64,000 nucleotides of DNA from the NCBI RefSeq assembly GCF_900142205.1, contig NZ_FRAA01000007.1:247194-311193 (forward strand). Direction: 5' to 3'. A program made the position numbers and the translations under genes. Shown here piece after piece: positions 47,600-56,755 of the stretch (the stretch's first letter is position 1; every line of letters begins with the position of its first letter). The DNA is from Reichenbachiella agariperforans (GTDB lineage: Bacteria; Bacteroidota; Bacteroidia; Cytophagales; Cyclobacteriaceae). The notes beneath the pieces are model-generated. The model saw only the letters and a program-made list of their open reading frames with translations, was not told the DNA's origin and made no database searches.

Positions 47600-48295
47600 G
47601 TTGTTTTCACCCTTCATAATAAGAGCAGTTACAACAATACTGAAATGGAAGACCGACGACTAACAGTTGTTTTTACCCTTCAGAATAAGAGCAGTTACAA
47701 CTAAAAAAGACAACTCATGATAAACTTAGTAGTTGTTTTTACCCTTCAGAATAAGAGCAGTCACAACAGCCCACGGATTCACTACCCCGACGTATTAGTT
47801 GTTTTTACCCTTCATAATAAGAGCAGTTACAACTGAAACTTCCAACTATAATACTAATAAGGAGTTGTTTTTACCCTTCATAATAAGAGCAGTTACAACT
47901 GTTTAAGAAGGAGATACGATTCAGTGATCGTTGTTTTTACCCTTCATAATAAGAGCAGTCACAACCAACAATGAGGAAAAGTATGAGCAATTCCCGTTGT
48001 TTTTACCCTTCATAATAAGAGCAGTCACAACTGTACTAGTGAATTCCAGTAAAGTAACTCCGTTGTTTTTACCCTTCATAATAAGAGCAGTCACAACCAT
48101 GCAAATATTACATAACGACAGATACGTGTTGTTTTTACCCTTCATAATAAGAGCAGTCACAACTAAGTTTTGCGGAGTGTGCTTTGATGAGGCGTTGTTT
48201 TTACCCTTCATAATAAGAGCAGTCACAACATCGACATAACCAATTACGATTCAGGCGCAGTTGTTTTTACCCTTCATAATAAGAGCAGTCACAAC
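47600..48295 (-). CRISPR. Type VI-B CRISPR array, 11 repeats and 10 spacers
   Basis: Repeats of 36 nt start at 47600, 47666, 47732, 47798, 47864, 47930, 47996, 48062, 48128, 48194 and 48260. Period is exactly 66, so all ten spacers are 30 nt, the Cas13b norm. On the minus strand the repeat begins GTTGTGACTGCTCTTATT and ends GGGTAAAAACAAC, very close to the Bergeyella zoohelcum Cas13b repeat, which sets the transcribed strand as minus, same as cas13b. Repeats far from cas13b are degenerate (47600 has a C for T; 47666 and 47732 carry CAGAAT for CATAAT; 47600, 47666, 47798 and 47864 have GTTACAAC), while the six nearest cas13b are identical. This places the leader on the cas13b side. Confidence 0.98.
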
Positions 48296-48404
48296 CCATG
48301 TCGTGTCAACTCCCTGTTTTTCATCAGGGTAAAGCCGTTCCAGTATTAGGAAACAGCAAATGCTTTGCATGATCAGTTGGTCAAAGAGCGAATTTAATCA
48401 GGTT
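48296..48404 (-). promoter_or_regulatory. Probable CRISPR leader between cas13b and the array
   Basis: 109 nt separates the cas13b stop from the first (best-conserved) repeat. It includes a weak hairpin (CCCTG/CAGGG at 48312-48329) but no convincing terminator, so the array may be read from its own promoter here or by run-on from cas13b. Confidence 0.45.
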
Positions 48405-51400
48405 CTAATTTATTTGTTCAAAGTAGCGCTCGCGGGCTTTGCTTAGCCGTTCTTTTTTATCATCTTTTCTATCGAACAGGTTATTGTGCAGGGTTTCCAA
48501 AAATGCCGTGCACACCGATACTTGTTGCGTACTCAACTCAGATAGGCTTTTCGGTTTTTGGGGCTTTATTTCCCTATCCAAGAACTCCGATTCTATGCCT
48601 TGGAGAATCATGCTGTAAGCCGTCTCTGGAACGTCGAAGTGAAAGGCTGTATTTCTTACTTCGTCAGTAAAGTAGTTTGACAAGTCAGCAATTTCGGAAT
48701 ATGATATCTGTCTAGCTATTTGTAGGGTGATTGATTTTTTGGCAATGAAATACTCTTCCAGCTTCAGGGCTACCTTGGTGAACTGGACAGATTGGCTCAC
48801 GATATGACTATGGATCATGTTGAGGTCTTCATACCTGAGGGTATGGGGCGTGTCTTTGTAGTAATGATATACTGCTTTGAGGTCTTTGCTATTCTTTACT
48901 TTTTCCAGATAAGGTTGGATTTTAGCCAGAAAACTTGTTTTATCTGGGTCCTTCTCCTGTTGACTTTGGTGGTTGATCAGTGCTACGAAGGAGTCAATCT
49001 TATGGAATGGAATCAGCAAGTGATACAGATGATGGCCCGCGGCATCTTTGATGTCAAAGGCTATGTTACTAGAGAGGATGTCCTTCACCTTCGTCTTCAC
49101 TTTGGGTACGAGTGCTGGCTCTAGGCTTAGGTAGTGCATGGCCATTTCGTAGAGCAGGGCATCTTCCAGCTTCACGGTTTTCAGTTTGTTGTAGAGCTTG
49201 CCATGAGATTTGTATTCCTCAGGAGCCAGACGGTCCTTGTAGTAGTACTCCTCGATGAGGTGAGGCACGTTGTTCAGAGCCTTGTAGGCGATATGTCCGT
49301 GTGCGTTGCGGTTGATTTTCCCCTTGCTTTCTAGATAGCTGATGAAGTGCGAAATATTCACATACAGCATGTCATCCTTGAGCATGCTTTCATAATTGGC
49401 CAGAAGGTATTTATTTTCATCGCTTTGTTTTGTAAGGTCTTTTGACCAGCCTTCAAAGCGCTGCTTGGTTTTCTCGTAGAGGTCATTGAGAGAAGTACTG
49501 CTTTCTATCAGATCCTTAAATTCCGCATTGTTAAAGAAACCTTTCTGTGAAAAGTAATCGCATAGGTATTCCTTGTATTTCGGTACTTCATCAAAGGCAA
49601 ACATCCATCTACAAAAGTCATTGAACTCTTCCTTGGTGATGTGGAAACTTTTGTGGTGCCCATGCTCAGCCACCTTATTCATGTACAGTTCTTTTAGGTA
49701 CATCAAGTGCCAGGCTTTGCGCACAAACCTCAGTTTGAACTGTTTTCCTTTGTTTCGTTTCAGGAAATCTTCCTCTGTCTGATGCAGGATCGCTTTTTCG
49801 AGCAGTAGCTGGTAGCGTTGTTCTTGCGCCTTCGCTTCTTCCAGAATCACCTCCATCGGATTCCATTCGGTCGTATCATTGATCTGCGCAGGGGAGTAGC
49901 GGTGCAGCAGTCTTTTAGGCAATAATTTTTTGAATTCCCGCTTTTGCTCTCTAGATATTTCAGTTTCTTTTTCGAGAATATCTAGCTGGTCTTTGAGCTC
50001 TTTCTGATGGTGGACAAAGTAACCACTGATTAGACCTTTGCCTGCATTTTCTCTTTTTTCGCTATAGAGTGCATCTTCTAGTAGGTACAGCATGAGGTTC
50101 CGCTGCACAGATACTATTTTTTTAGCCCCATTGAATAAGGTGACTTTGATTTGAATGGCGTTGTTTTCCACCACAAAGGGTGTGTCCCAATCAGGATAGC
50201 GAGCCTGCTGCTCCGCATAGGTGAAATAGTCCACCAGCTTGCTTTGATGGTATTTGAGCTTTTCGAACTCTTTTTTAGGAAGTTCCTTTTTTTGTTCTTT
50301 CAGGTGATCTCGCTGTTCGTCGGAGGTATAGAACTGGTACATCTTAAACTTGGCATCCTTGCCGAAGTAATCCGTCTCCGCCAGAAACCGCGCTGCAAAA
50401 TCCATAAAGCGATCTTGGTTGCGACCATAGGATACGTATAGCATGTTATGCTGTATTCTGGTCAGCAGTTTCTCTTTTACCCGATTGGTGGGTTGTTCCT
50501 TCTTTTCCCTTCTCAGGTCTTTTTCCAGACGGTTCTGTTCTTTTTTTTCTTTAAAGTTCAAAGGGCCTTTCAGAACCAGAGCCTTGAGTTTCGTTTCTAT
50601 GTCTTTGATTTCAGCACTGGTATTGATTTCGTAGGAAAAGCCTTTCTGCTCCTGATTAGAAAAATTAATGGGCGTGTTACCTGTCCATGTGTCCAAACAG
50701 GACTGCCCGAAAAATTCTCGGATGGCAAATAGCAAAAACCGATGGTTGTCAGTTTGATCAGGAAAGGAGCGGTAGATTTCTGCTTCTACAATGTAGCGCA
50801 TGAGCTTGTCGGTCATTTGAGGATAGCCAGATTTCAACTCCAGATGCTTGTTCCATGCTGATGGGTAGTGGTTGAGGTACTGTATCACATCTCTGAATTT
50901 GACCAAATGCTGTTCTTCGCTGTTCACATCCTGACTGGTGAATTTCTTAGAGAAGAAAGTGAAAATCTGGCGTTTGCTTCGATACTGGTTGTCATCGTTT
51001 CTTTTGAATCCCTTGATTTTGGAAATCAGCTGATTTGCTTCGCTTTTGTACAGAAACAAGGAAAGAAGGAATAGACAGGCGTGGAATGAAAGGTATTTAC
51101 CATTACTGATAGTAAACACCTTATGTTTTTCAAAAAGCTTCCAATCTATGTCTGAGGTTACTTCAATAAATAACAAGTGTTCTAGGGCTTGTCGTTTGTT
51201 TTTAGCCAATATCGTCTTTCGCTCCTCTACCTCATGTTCCTTATTGGGGTAGAATTTATCACAGAGGAATTGGACAAGCTTCTGTCCAGACTGAGGATCG
51301 TCTTTATACGCCTCATATGACAGCTCTTCTTCATTCAGGTAGGAGTGGATGACTGCAAGCTCAAAAGCCTCAATCAGGAAGGTGATTAGCTTCTGGTTTA

Positions 51401-51806
51401 TTGACTGGATTTCAAGTTTCTCAAAGGTATGAACGTAATGACTGTTCACATTTCTGATGTGTTTTAAGAGCCCATTTAAAGCTCCTTGAAAGTCAAAGAA
51501 TTCTTTTTGCAATGCTAAGAACTGGGTAGGTTTCATGTCCATTTGACTTTCATCTAGTTCATAGCGGAAGACATTTTTGCTATCGATGTTTTTGAAGGCA
51601 TGGCCTACCGAAAAATAGTGAAGCCGTCCATCGCGGTTGACAGGACTTTTTGATTTGATCTCAAAATTCTTGCAAGCCTTCTCTGCTATAGGCGCAATGC
51701 TTCCTTTGTTTTGGAATATTTTTTTGAATGATTTGTCACTCTCTGTGTTAAACTTTTTGTAGTTGGGTTTCTCACCTGAGCTTGCAATCAGTGGATTGGT
51801 TTTCAT
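48405..51806 (-). CDS. cas13b: Cas13b, type VI-B CRISPR RNA-guided RNase
   Basis: 1133 residues, within the Cas13b range. Two HEPN RNase motifs (R-x4-H) lie near the ends as expected for Cas13b: R118NVNSH123 and R1051NTAFH1056. The middle is rich in lysine and glutamate with typical Cas13b stretches such as 'LLHRYSPAQINDTTEWNP' and 'NVPHLIEEYYYKDRL'. With a crRNA it cleaves matching RNA and then cuts other RNAs in trans. The array lies directly downstream on the same strand. No csx27 or csx28 accessory gene and no cas1/cas2 is next to it, so spacer acquisition would need machinery from elsewhere. The family call rests on the HEPN spacing plus the diagnostic repeat. Confidence 0.97.
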   Translation of the reverse strand: MKTNPLIASSGEKPNYKKFNTESDKSFKKIFQNKGSIAPIAEKACKNFEIKSKSPVNRDGRLHYFSVGHAFKNIDSKNVFRYELDESQMDMKPTQFLALQKEFFDFQGALNGLLKHIRNVNSHYVHTFEKLEIQSINQKLITFLIEAFELAVIHSYLNEEELSYEAYKDDPQSGQKLVQFLCDKFYPNKEHEVEERKTILAKNKRQALEHLLFIEVTSDIDWKLFEKHKVFTISNGKYLSFHACLFLLSLFLYKSEANQLISKIKGFKRNDDNQYRSKRQIFTFFSKKFTSQDVNSEEQHLVKFRDVIQYLNHYPSAWNKHLELKSGYPQMTDKLMRYIVEAEIYRSFPDQTDNHRFLLFAIREFFGQSCLDTWTGNTPINFSNQEQKGFSYEINTSAEIKDIETKLKALVLKGPLNFKEKKEQNRLEKDLRREKKEQPTNRVKEKLLTRIQHNMLYVSYGRNQDRFMDFAARFLAETDYFGKDAKFKMYQFYTSDEQRDHLKEQKKELPKKEFEKLKYHQSKLVDYFTYAEQQARYPDWDTPFVVENNAIQIKVTLFNGAKKIVSVQRNLMLYLLEDALYSEKRENAGKGLISGYFVHHQKELKDQLDILEKETEISREQKREFKKLLPKRLLHRYSPAQINDTTEWNPMEVILEEAKAQEQRYQLLLEKAILHQTEEDFLKRNKGKQFKLRFVRKAWHLMYLKELYMNKVAEHGHHKSFHITKEEFNDFCRWMFAFDEVPKYKEYLCDYFSQKGFFNNAEFKDLIESSTSLNDLYEKTKQRFEGWSKDLTKQSDENKYLLANYESMLKDDMLYVNISHFISYLESKGKINRNAHGHIAYKALNNVPHLIEEYYYKDRLAPEEYKSHGKLYNKLKTVKLEDALLYEMAMHYLSLEPALVPKVKTKVKDILSSNIAFDIKDAAGHHLYHLLIPFHKIDSFVALINHQSQQEKDPDKTSFLAKIQPYLEKVKNSKDLKAVYHYYKDTPHTLRYEDLNMIHSHIVSQSVQFTKVALKLEEYFIAKKSITLQIARQISYSEIADLSNYFTDEVRNTAFHFDVPETAYSMILQGIESEFLDREIKPQKPKSLSELSTQQVSVCTAFLETLHNNLFDRKDDKKERLSKARERYFEQIN

Positions 51807-52108
51807 TGGTTTTTGTTTTTAGTCTTGAGAATCTTCATGAATTAGCCCAGTCAAAGCAGTACTGATTCGTAATCCCTAAAGTGGAAATCAAGATAATAAA
51901 AAGTGATGGGGCTTAGCTGATTTCTAGACGCATTTGCGAAGAGATTCATTTTTTAAGAAAAGGATTGGCTGTGTGGTGGATAAGATCACCGTTATTTCCT
52001 TCTCTCTTTTCCTTGGGAGGATTTCTCAACTGGTTATTAGTCAATCTTATATCCATGCACTGTCTATAGAATTCAGGGGAAAAAGAGACAAATCTATGCG
52101 CATACAAT

Positions 52109-52124
52109 TCGCTAGTACTAGCGA
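52109..52124. promoter_or_regulatory. 16-nt perfect palindrome
   Basis: TCGCTAGTACTAGCGA, preceded 4 nt upstream by the 10-nt palindrome TATGCGCATA. It could be an operator for either flanking gene. Confidence 0.4.
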
Positions 52125-52161
52125 TTGAAACTCGTGAGACTTCTTTCTAATATTGCATTAT

Positions 52162-52176
52162 TTAGAATCAATCTAA
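52162..52176. promoter_or_regulatory. Fur-box-like dyad upstream of flavodoxin
   Basis: TTAGA-ATCAA-TCTAA, a 5-5-5 inverted repeat in AT-rich DNA 150 nt before the flavodoxin start. Its form and the iron-related genes downstream suggest an iron-responsive operator, but it matches no consensus strictly. Confidence 0.3.
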
Positions 52177-52328
52177 TTAAAGATAAGTAAAGTTATTGAT
52201 TTCTCCATGGTGCAATCTGTATCCATAGGAGGACGGGTAGAGGTTGGTTCGAAGAAAGAGAAGTGCCGTGGGAGACTCATGTAGCACTTGAAAACAAGGT
52301 TTAAGAACAACAAAAATTAAGAATCACC

Positions 52329-52868
52329 ATGTCAATATTTTTAGAAAATGAGGTCGGGCTTTTTTATGGTTCAGATAGTGGAAATACCGAAGAGGTAGTC
52401 AAAATGTTTGTTGACTCATGGAATATCTCTGAGCTGGAGGTCATCGAAGGATCTGATATGACGGTCGAGGATTACGCACGTTTTGATTTTATCATTATCG
52501 GCTTGTCCACCTGGTATGATGGCGAGTTGCAAAGTGATTTTGAGGACTTTTTCGAACAGTTTCAAACCATCGATTTTTCTGGGAAAGTAGTCGCGATGTT
52601 CGGTTTGGGAGACCAGTACGACTATGCAGAGTACTTCGTCGATGGCTTAGGCATCTTAGGTGAAGTGATTTTGGCTAACGGTGGGCATATCATAGGCATG
52701 TGGCCCAATGTCGATTATGACTTTGACGAGTCCAAGGGGTTGTTTGAGGATGGCTTGTTCTATGGATTGCCGCTGGACTCGGACAACCAGAGAGATATGA
52801 ATGAGCCGAGATTGGCTGCATGGATGCAGAAGCTGGAAACCGAAATACAGCAAATGGTAGAAGCATAA
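52329..52868 (+). CDS. Flavodoxin (long-chain type)
   Basis: 179 residues. FMN phosphate loop 'FYGSDSGNTEEV', aromatic stacking regions 'LSTWYDGELQSD' and 'FGLGDQYDYAEYF', matching FldA-type long-chain flavodoxins. It replaces ferredoxin as electron carrier, typically when iron is scarce. The iron-uptake-like genes downstream (82 nt to the TonB receptor) support an iron-limitation regulon. Confidence 0.95.
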   Translation: MSIFLENEVGLFYGSDSGNTEEVVKMFVDSWNISELEVIEGSDMTVEDYARFDFIIIGLSTWYDGELQSDFEDFFEQFQTIDFSGKVVAMFGLGDQYDYAEYFVDGLGILGEVILANGGHIIGMWPNVDYDFDESKGLFEDGLFYGLPLDSDNQRDMNEPRLAAWMQKLETEIQQMVEA

Positions 52869-52950
52869 AACCACAATTGGGCAAACCATCATATCCTCAA
52901 AGTATTGGAATCAATACCTATTCAAAAATAACCTTCAAGTAAAATCCCCC

Positions 52951-55317
52951 ATGACGAAATCAAATATTATCCATCTGGTAGTTCTATGTCTCCTGTTTTT
53001 GCCTATTAGTGCGTTTGCTCAGACCTCTATAGTGTCAGGTGTAGTGTCAGACGAAAAGGGCGTGCCAATCCCAGGAGCAACGGTGAGATTGGTAGACGCT
53101 TTCCTCGGAGACGTGACCGATGAGAAAGGAGCCTACACTATCTCTGGACTAAAACAGGGACTGACGAAAGTAAGGATTACCTGTTTGGGTTACAAACCTC
53201 ATGAAATGGAAATGAACTTGAGAGCAAATGCTCAAGTGACCCATCACTTCGTATTGCAGGAGGATATTATGAGCCTAGAAGCTGTGACTGTGACGGGGAA
53301 AAGCGTAATTCAGGAGATAGAAGAAAAGGCGTTCAACGTGGCAGTGGTCGATGCTAAAGCCCTGCACGGTACATCACTGGATTTGGCGCACGCCTTGGAC
53401 CGAACCTCGGGAGTGAGAGTGAGAGAAGCGGGAGGAGTAGGTTCTCAAATGAGCTTTTCGATCAATGGATTCAGAGGCAATCAGGTACGCATGTTTATCG
53501 ATGGTATCCCGATGGATAACCTCGGTTCGGCTTTTCAGCTCAACAACATACCCGTGGGGATGGCAGAGCGTATCGAAGTGTACAAAGGAGTCGTGCCGAT
53601 TAGTCTGGGAGCTGATGCCTTGGGCGGAGCAGTCAATATCGTGACCAATACCTACGAAAAGAGTCATTTGGATGTCTCATATTCCTACGGTTCATTCAAT
53701 ACCCACCGTACGATTGTCAATGCCATCTACGTAGCGCCGGAGTCTGGATTTACGGTTCAGCTCAACGCCTTTCAGAACTACTCCGACAACAACTACAAGA
53801 TGATGGGAGTCGATGTGGCCGATATCAATACAGGAGCTTACAATCGAGACCAGACCGTGGAGCGTTTTCATGATACCTATCACAACGAAACAATTATAGT
53901 AAAGGCAGGGCTAGTCAATAAGCCTTTTGCTGACCAACTGCTGATCGGTGCTACGCTAGGCCAAAAATATCAGGAAATCCAGACTGGAGCTCGTGTGGAG
54001 ACGGTTTTTGGCAAGTGGCACAGAAAGGGAACGATCATCATGCCGAGTTTGAAGTATGTGAAAAATGACCTGTTTACCAAAGGTCTTAATGTAAGACTCA
54101 ACGCCAACTACAACGCAGGGATGGAGCAAAACATAGATACGGTAAACCGTAGGTACAATTGGTTTGGACAATACAAGGAGTATGATGTGCCAGGCGGTGA
54201 GCGATCGTACTCACTGTACAAGTTTCGAGACAATGTGGGCATTACCATGGCCAATGTGGAGTACCGTGTCGCACATCATTCGGTGGCTCTGAGCAATACT
54301 TTCAACACTTTTAACCGGAAGGGAGAAGATGAGCTCAACCCAGAAAACGATGAGTTCGATGAACCTAGAAAGAACCAAAAGAATATACTAGGTCTGGGGT
54401 ATACCTATGAGCGGGAGTCTTGGAATGCTTCGGTTTTTATGAAGGAATATTTCCAGCGAAACGAGTTTACCAAGGTCACAGAGCAGGAAGGCTATAACCA
54501 ATATGAGTACAACAATACCACCAGTACCTTCAATAGTTTGGGCTATGGTGCTGCTCTGAGTTGGTTCGTATATGACAACCTACAGCTGAAAGCCTCCTAC
54601 GAAAAGAGTTATCGTTTGCCTGAGTCCAATGAGTTGTTTGGGGATATGATCAATCTAGATGCGAATATCGATCTGAAACCTGAACACAGTCACAATTACA
54701 ATCTGGGAGCCAGCCTATGGGTTACGGTCAATCCAGACAATCGCCTCAATTTCAATGCAGGCGGTTTTTATCGATACGCCAAGGATTTTATCCGCGCAAG
54801 GTTTAGTAGCAATCAGGTGAAGATCATCATGGACAATCTGGGTAGCGTGACCAATCTAGGGATAGATGGTGAGATGAGGTACGAATACAAAGATGTACTC
54901 AATATCGGAGCGAACATCACCTATCAAAACTTACGAAACAATACGCAGTATGAACCGGGATACATCACAGAAAGCCCAGTTTACCGAGACCGCATCCCCA
55001 ATGAACCATACCTGTTTGGCAATGGCAATGCGACCTACACTTTTCATGATTTGTGGGATAAGGGACACCGTCTAAACATCGGGTACAACCTACTCTATGT
55101 GCATGGATTTTATCTGTATTGGCCGAGTCAGGGCAGTGACAAGTTGGACATCCCAGCACAGATTTCTCATGATCTGACACTGACCTACATCCTCAATGAC
55201 AAACTGCAATTGACGGCAGAGTGTCGAAACCTGACCAACAAGAAACTGTACGACAACTTCAGTCTACAAAAGCCCGGAAGAAGTTTCACGGGCAAGATTA
55301 CCTATAACATTTTCTAA
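52951..55317 (+). CDS. TonB-dependent outer-membrane receptor (probable siderophore/iron)
   Basis: 788 residues. Signal peptide to about residue 24 (SAFAQ), a carboxypeptidase-D regulatory-like domain (about 27-110, 'GVVSDEKGVPIPGATV'), a plug (about 115-235, 'GFRGNQVRMFIDGIPMDN', 'ALGGAVNIVTN'), and a 22-strand-type barrel ending in Phe ('GKITYNIF'). It is not SusC-like: no SusD partner follows, and it is shorter. Neighbours flavodoxin and the DUF4374 lipoprotein point to iron-chelate uptake. Confidence 0.92.
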   Translation: MTKSNIIHLVVLCLLFLPISAFAQTSIVSGVVSDEKGVPIPGATVRLVDAFLGDVTDEKGAYTISGLKQGLTKVRITCLGYKPHEMEMNLRANAQVTHHFVLQEDIMSLEAVTVTGKSVIQEIEEKAFNVAVVDAKALHGTSLDLAHALDRTSGVRVREAGGVGSQMSFSINGFRGNQVRMFIDGIPMDNLGSAFQLNNIPVGMAERIEVYKGVVPISLGADALGGAVNIVTNTYEKSHLDVSYSYGSFNTHRTIVNAIYVAPESGFTVQLNAFQNYSDNNYKMMGVDVADINTGAYNRDQTVERFHDTYHNETIIVKAGLVNKPFADQLLIGATLGQKYQEIQTGARVETVFGKWHRKGTIIMPSLKYVKNDLFTKGLNVRLNANYNAGMEQNIDTVNRRYNWFGQYKEYDVPGGERSYSLYKFRDNVGITMANVEYRVAHHSVALSNTFNTFNRKGEDELNPENDEFDEPRKNQKNILGLGYTYERESWNASVFMKEYFQRNEFTKVTEQEGYNQYEYNNTTSTFNSLGYGAALSWFVYDNLQLKASYEKSYRLPESNELFGDMINLDANIDLKPEHSHNYNLGASLWVTVNPDNRLNFNAGGFYRYAKDFIRARFSSNQVKIIMDNLGSVTNLGIDGEMRYEYKDVLNIGANITYQNLRNNTQYEPGYITESPVYRDRIPNEPYLFGNGNATYTFHDLWDKGHRLNIGYNLLYVHGFYLYWPSQGSDKLDIPAQISHDLTLTYILNDKLQLTAECRNLTNKKLYDNFSLQKPGRSFTGKITYNIF

Positions 55318-55338
55318 TTTTTTTATCATAAGACAAAC

Positions 55339-56610
55339 ATGAAAAACACTTATTTATTATTTGCATTAGGATTCGCAGCGCTGCTGTTCGGGGGATGTGA
55401 AGAGGACAATGGTAGTTCTCCATCGCCTGATCCAGATGGAGGTGCCAGTTCAAAATATATTGTGACCGCAACACCTATTGCCTCGGAGGGAGTGGCTGAT
55501 TACATCCTGACTGCTGATGACCTGACGACTGGTACGATTTCTACGACGGCCAATGGTATCGAGCAAGATGGAACGTACCGCTACTACGTCACGAGCAACA
55601 ACAAATTCTTCAGTATGCTATACGGTCAGGGAAACGCAGGAGCTGTCACGACCTACGAGTTGAATTCATCTGGAGAGTTGGAGGTTTTGTCTGATTTTCA
55701 GGCCGAGACTGTGAGAGCCTTTGCGCCAGTAGCTGAGGACTTACTTACGATCAAAATGACCGCCAGTGCTGATGATCCATACTTGTATTGGTACCGAATC
55801 AGTACTAATTCCCTGACTATAGTGAACGAGGGACAAATCAACTGTCAGGAAGTGGCCAACAAAGAAAATGGTGAACTGGCCTATTTCTCGTGGATCACAG
55901 CCAAGGGAGATGATTTGGTGTACCTGCCTTATTTCACCATCAAAGGAACTACTGAAGGGGGATGGAGCACGGACTATCCAGATGAGGCCAACGTAGCAGT
56001 TTATTCGTATCCAGAGATGCAATACGTGAAGACGATATCTGACGACAGGACGAGCTTTATTGGTAGATACTTTACCTCTGGACTCACCTTTGACGAACAG
56101 GGAGATGGCTATGCCTTTTCTTCGGCTGTACCTATGAATGCCAATTGGGAAGTGATAGAAACTCTGCCATCTGCCGTGACTAGAATCGCTAATGCAACGG
56201 ACGACTTTGACGATTACTATTTCAATCTGGAAGAAGCCTCTGGTGGATATGTGATCGATTCTCACATCTACGCAGGGGATGGTAAGTTCATCGGTATCAT
56301 GCAAAACAAAGCGGAAATGACTACCGCTTGGGGTGGAGGTAAAGCGTATGCCATCATCGATGTGTACAACAAGACTTTTGACTGGGTGACTGGCATGCCA
56401 GACCCTGCTACGATTACTCAAATCACAACGGGTGGCAACAACTTGGTATCAGAAGATGGTGGTACTGTGCATGTAGGTGTGACAACTGAGACGGGTAGCT
56501 TTGTATACAATATTGATGTAGCGACCTCTAAAGCTACACAAGGATTGGCGGTAGAAGGAGGCTTGATCACTGCCATTAATATTCTGAACTCTGCTAGCGA
56601 GGAAGAATAG
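55339..56610 (+). CDS. DUF4374 lipoprotein (iron-uptake associated)
   Basis: 423 residues. Lipoprotein signal with lipobox LFGGC near residue 20, then a DUF4374-type propeller-like domain ('YILTADDLTTGTIS', 'RYYVTSNNKFFSMLYGQGN', 'GRYFTSGLTFDEQG'). DUF4374 proteins in Bacteroidota lie beside TonB receptors for iron or haem, presumably as surface binding partners. It starts 21 nt after the receptor stop. Confidence 0.88.
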   Translation: MKNTYLLFALGFAALLFGGCEEDNGSSPSPDPDGGASSKYIVTATPIASEGVADYILTADDLTTGTISTTANGIEQDGTYRYYVTSNNKFFSMLYGQGNAGAVTTYELNSSGELEVLSDFQAETVRAFAPVAEDLLTIKMTASADDPYLYWYRISTNSLTIVNEGQINCQEVANKENGELAYFSWITAKGDDLVYLPYFTIKGTTEGGWSTDYPDEANVAVYSYPEMQYVKTISDDRTSFIGRYFTSGLTFDEQGDGYAFSSAVPMNANWEVIETLPSAVTRIANATDDFDDYYFNLEEASGGYVIDSHIYAGDGKFIGIMQNKAEMTTAWGGGKAYAIIDVYNKTFDWVTGMPDPATITQITTGGNNLVSEDGGTVHVGVTTETGSFVYNIDVATSKATQGLAVEGGLITAINILNSASEEE

Positions 56611-56652
56611 GTTCAATGACTCTTAGTAGCGCATACTGGTTATGGGGAATGT

Positions 56653-56700
56653 AAAAAAGACGAGACTGATCTCTGCAATGAGACCAGTCTCGTCTTTTTT
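56653..56700. terminator. Bidirectional terminator after the DUF4374 gene
   Basis: AAAAAAGACGAGACTG and CAGTCTCGTCTTTTTT are exact 16-nt complements around a 16-nt loop. It lies between the DUF4374 gene and the convergent DUF6265-like lipoprotein. Confidence 0.92.
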
Positions 56701-56755
56701 TTGGTACTGATGTGATATGGATACCATCTTCTTCAGTATGTGTAGAGCCCTTTGG

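Larger units (their letters stand above)
51807..52328. other. 522-nt divergent intergenic region, cas13b/flavodoxin
   Basis: Contains the promoters of cas13b (leftward) and flavodoxin (rightward). No gene: a 64-codon open frame at 51934-52128 lacks any support. Two palindromes stand close together, TATGCGCATA (52095-52104) and a 16-nt perfect one at 52109-52124. Confidence 0.5.

Noticed and set aside
47921..48239. Overlapping open frames of about 100 codons on both strands with repeating 'FLPFIIRAVTT' or 'VTALIMKGKNN' peptides
   Set aside because: They are translations of the CRISPR array. The 66-nt period is divisible by three, so frames stay open; there is no gene.
52951..56610. SusC/SusD pair for agar oligosaccharides
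   Set aside because: The receptor is 788 aa (SusC is about 1000), and the following lipoprotein is DUF4374-like, not SusD-like; flavodoxin upstream points to iron.
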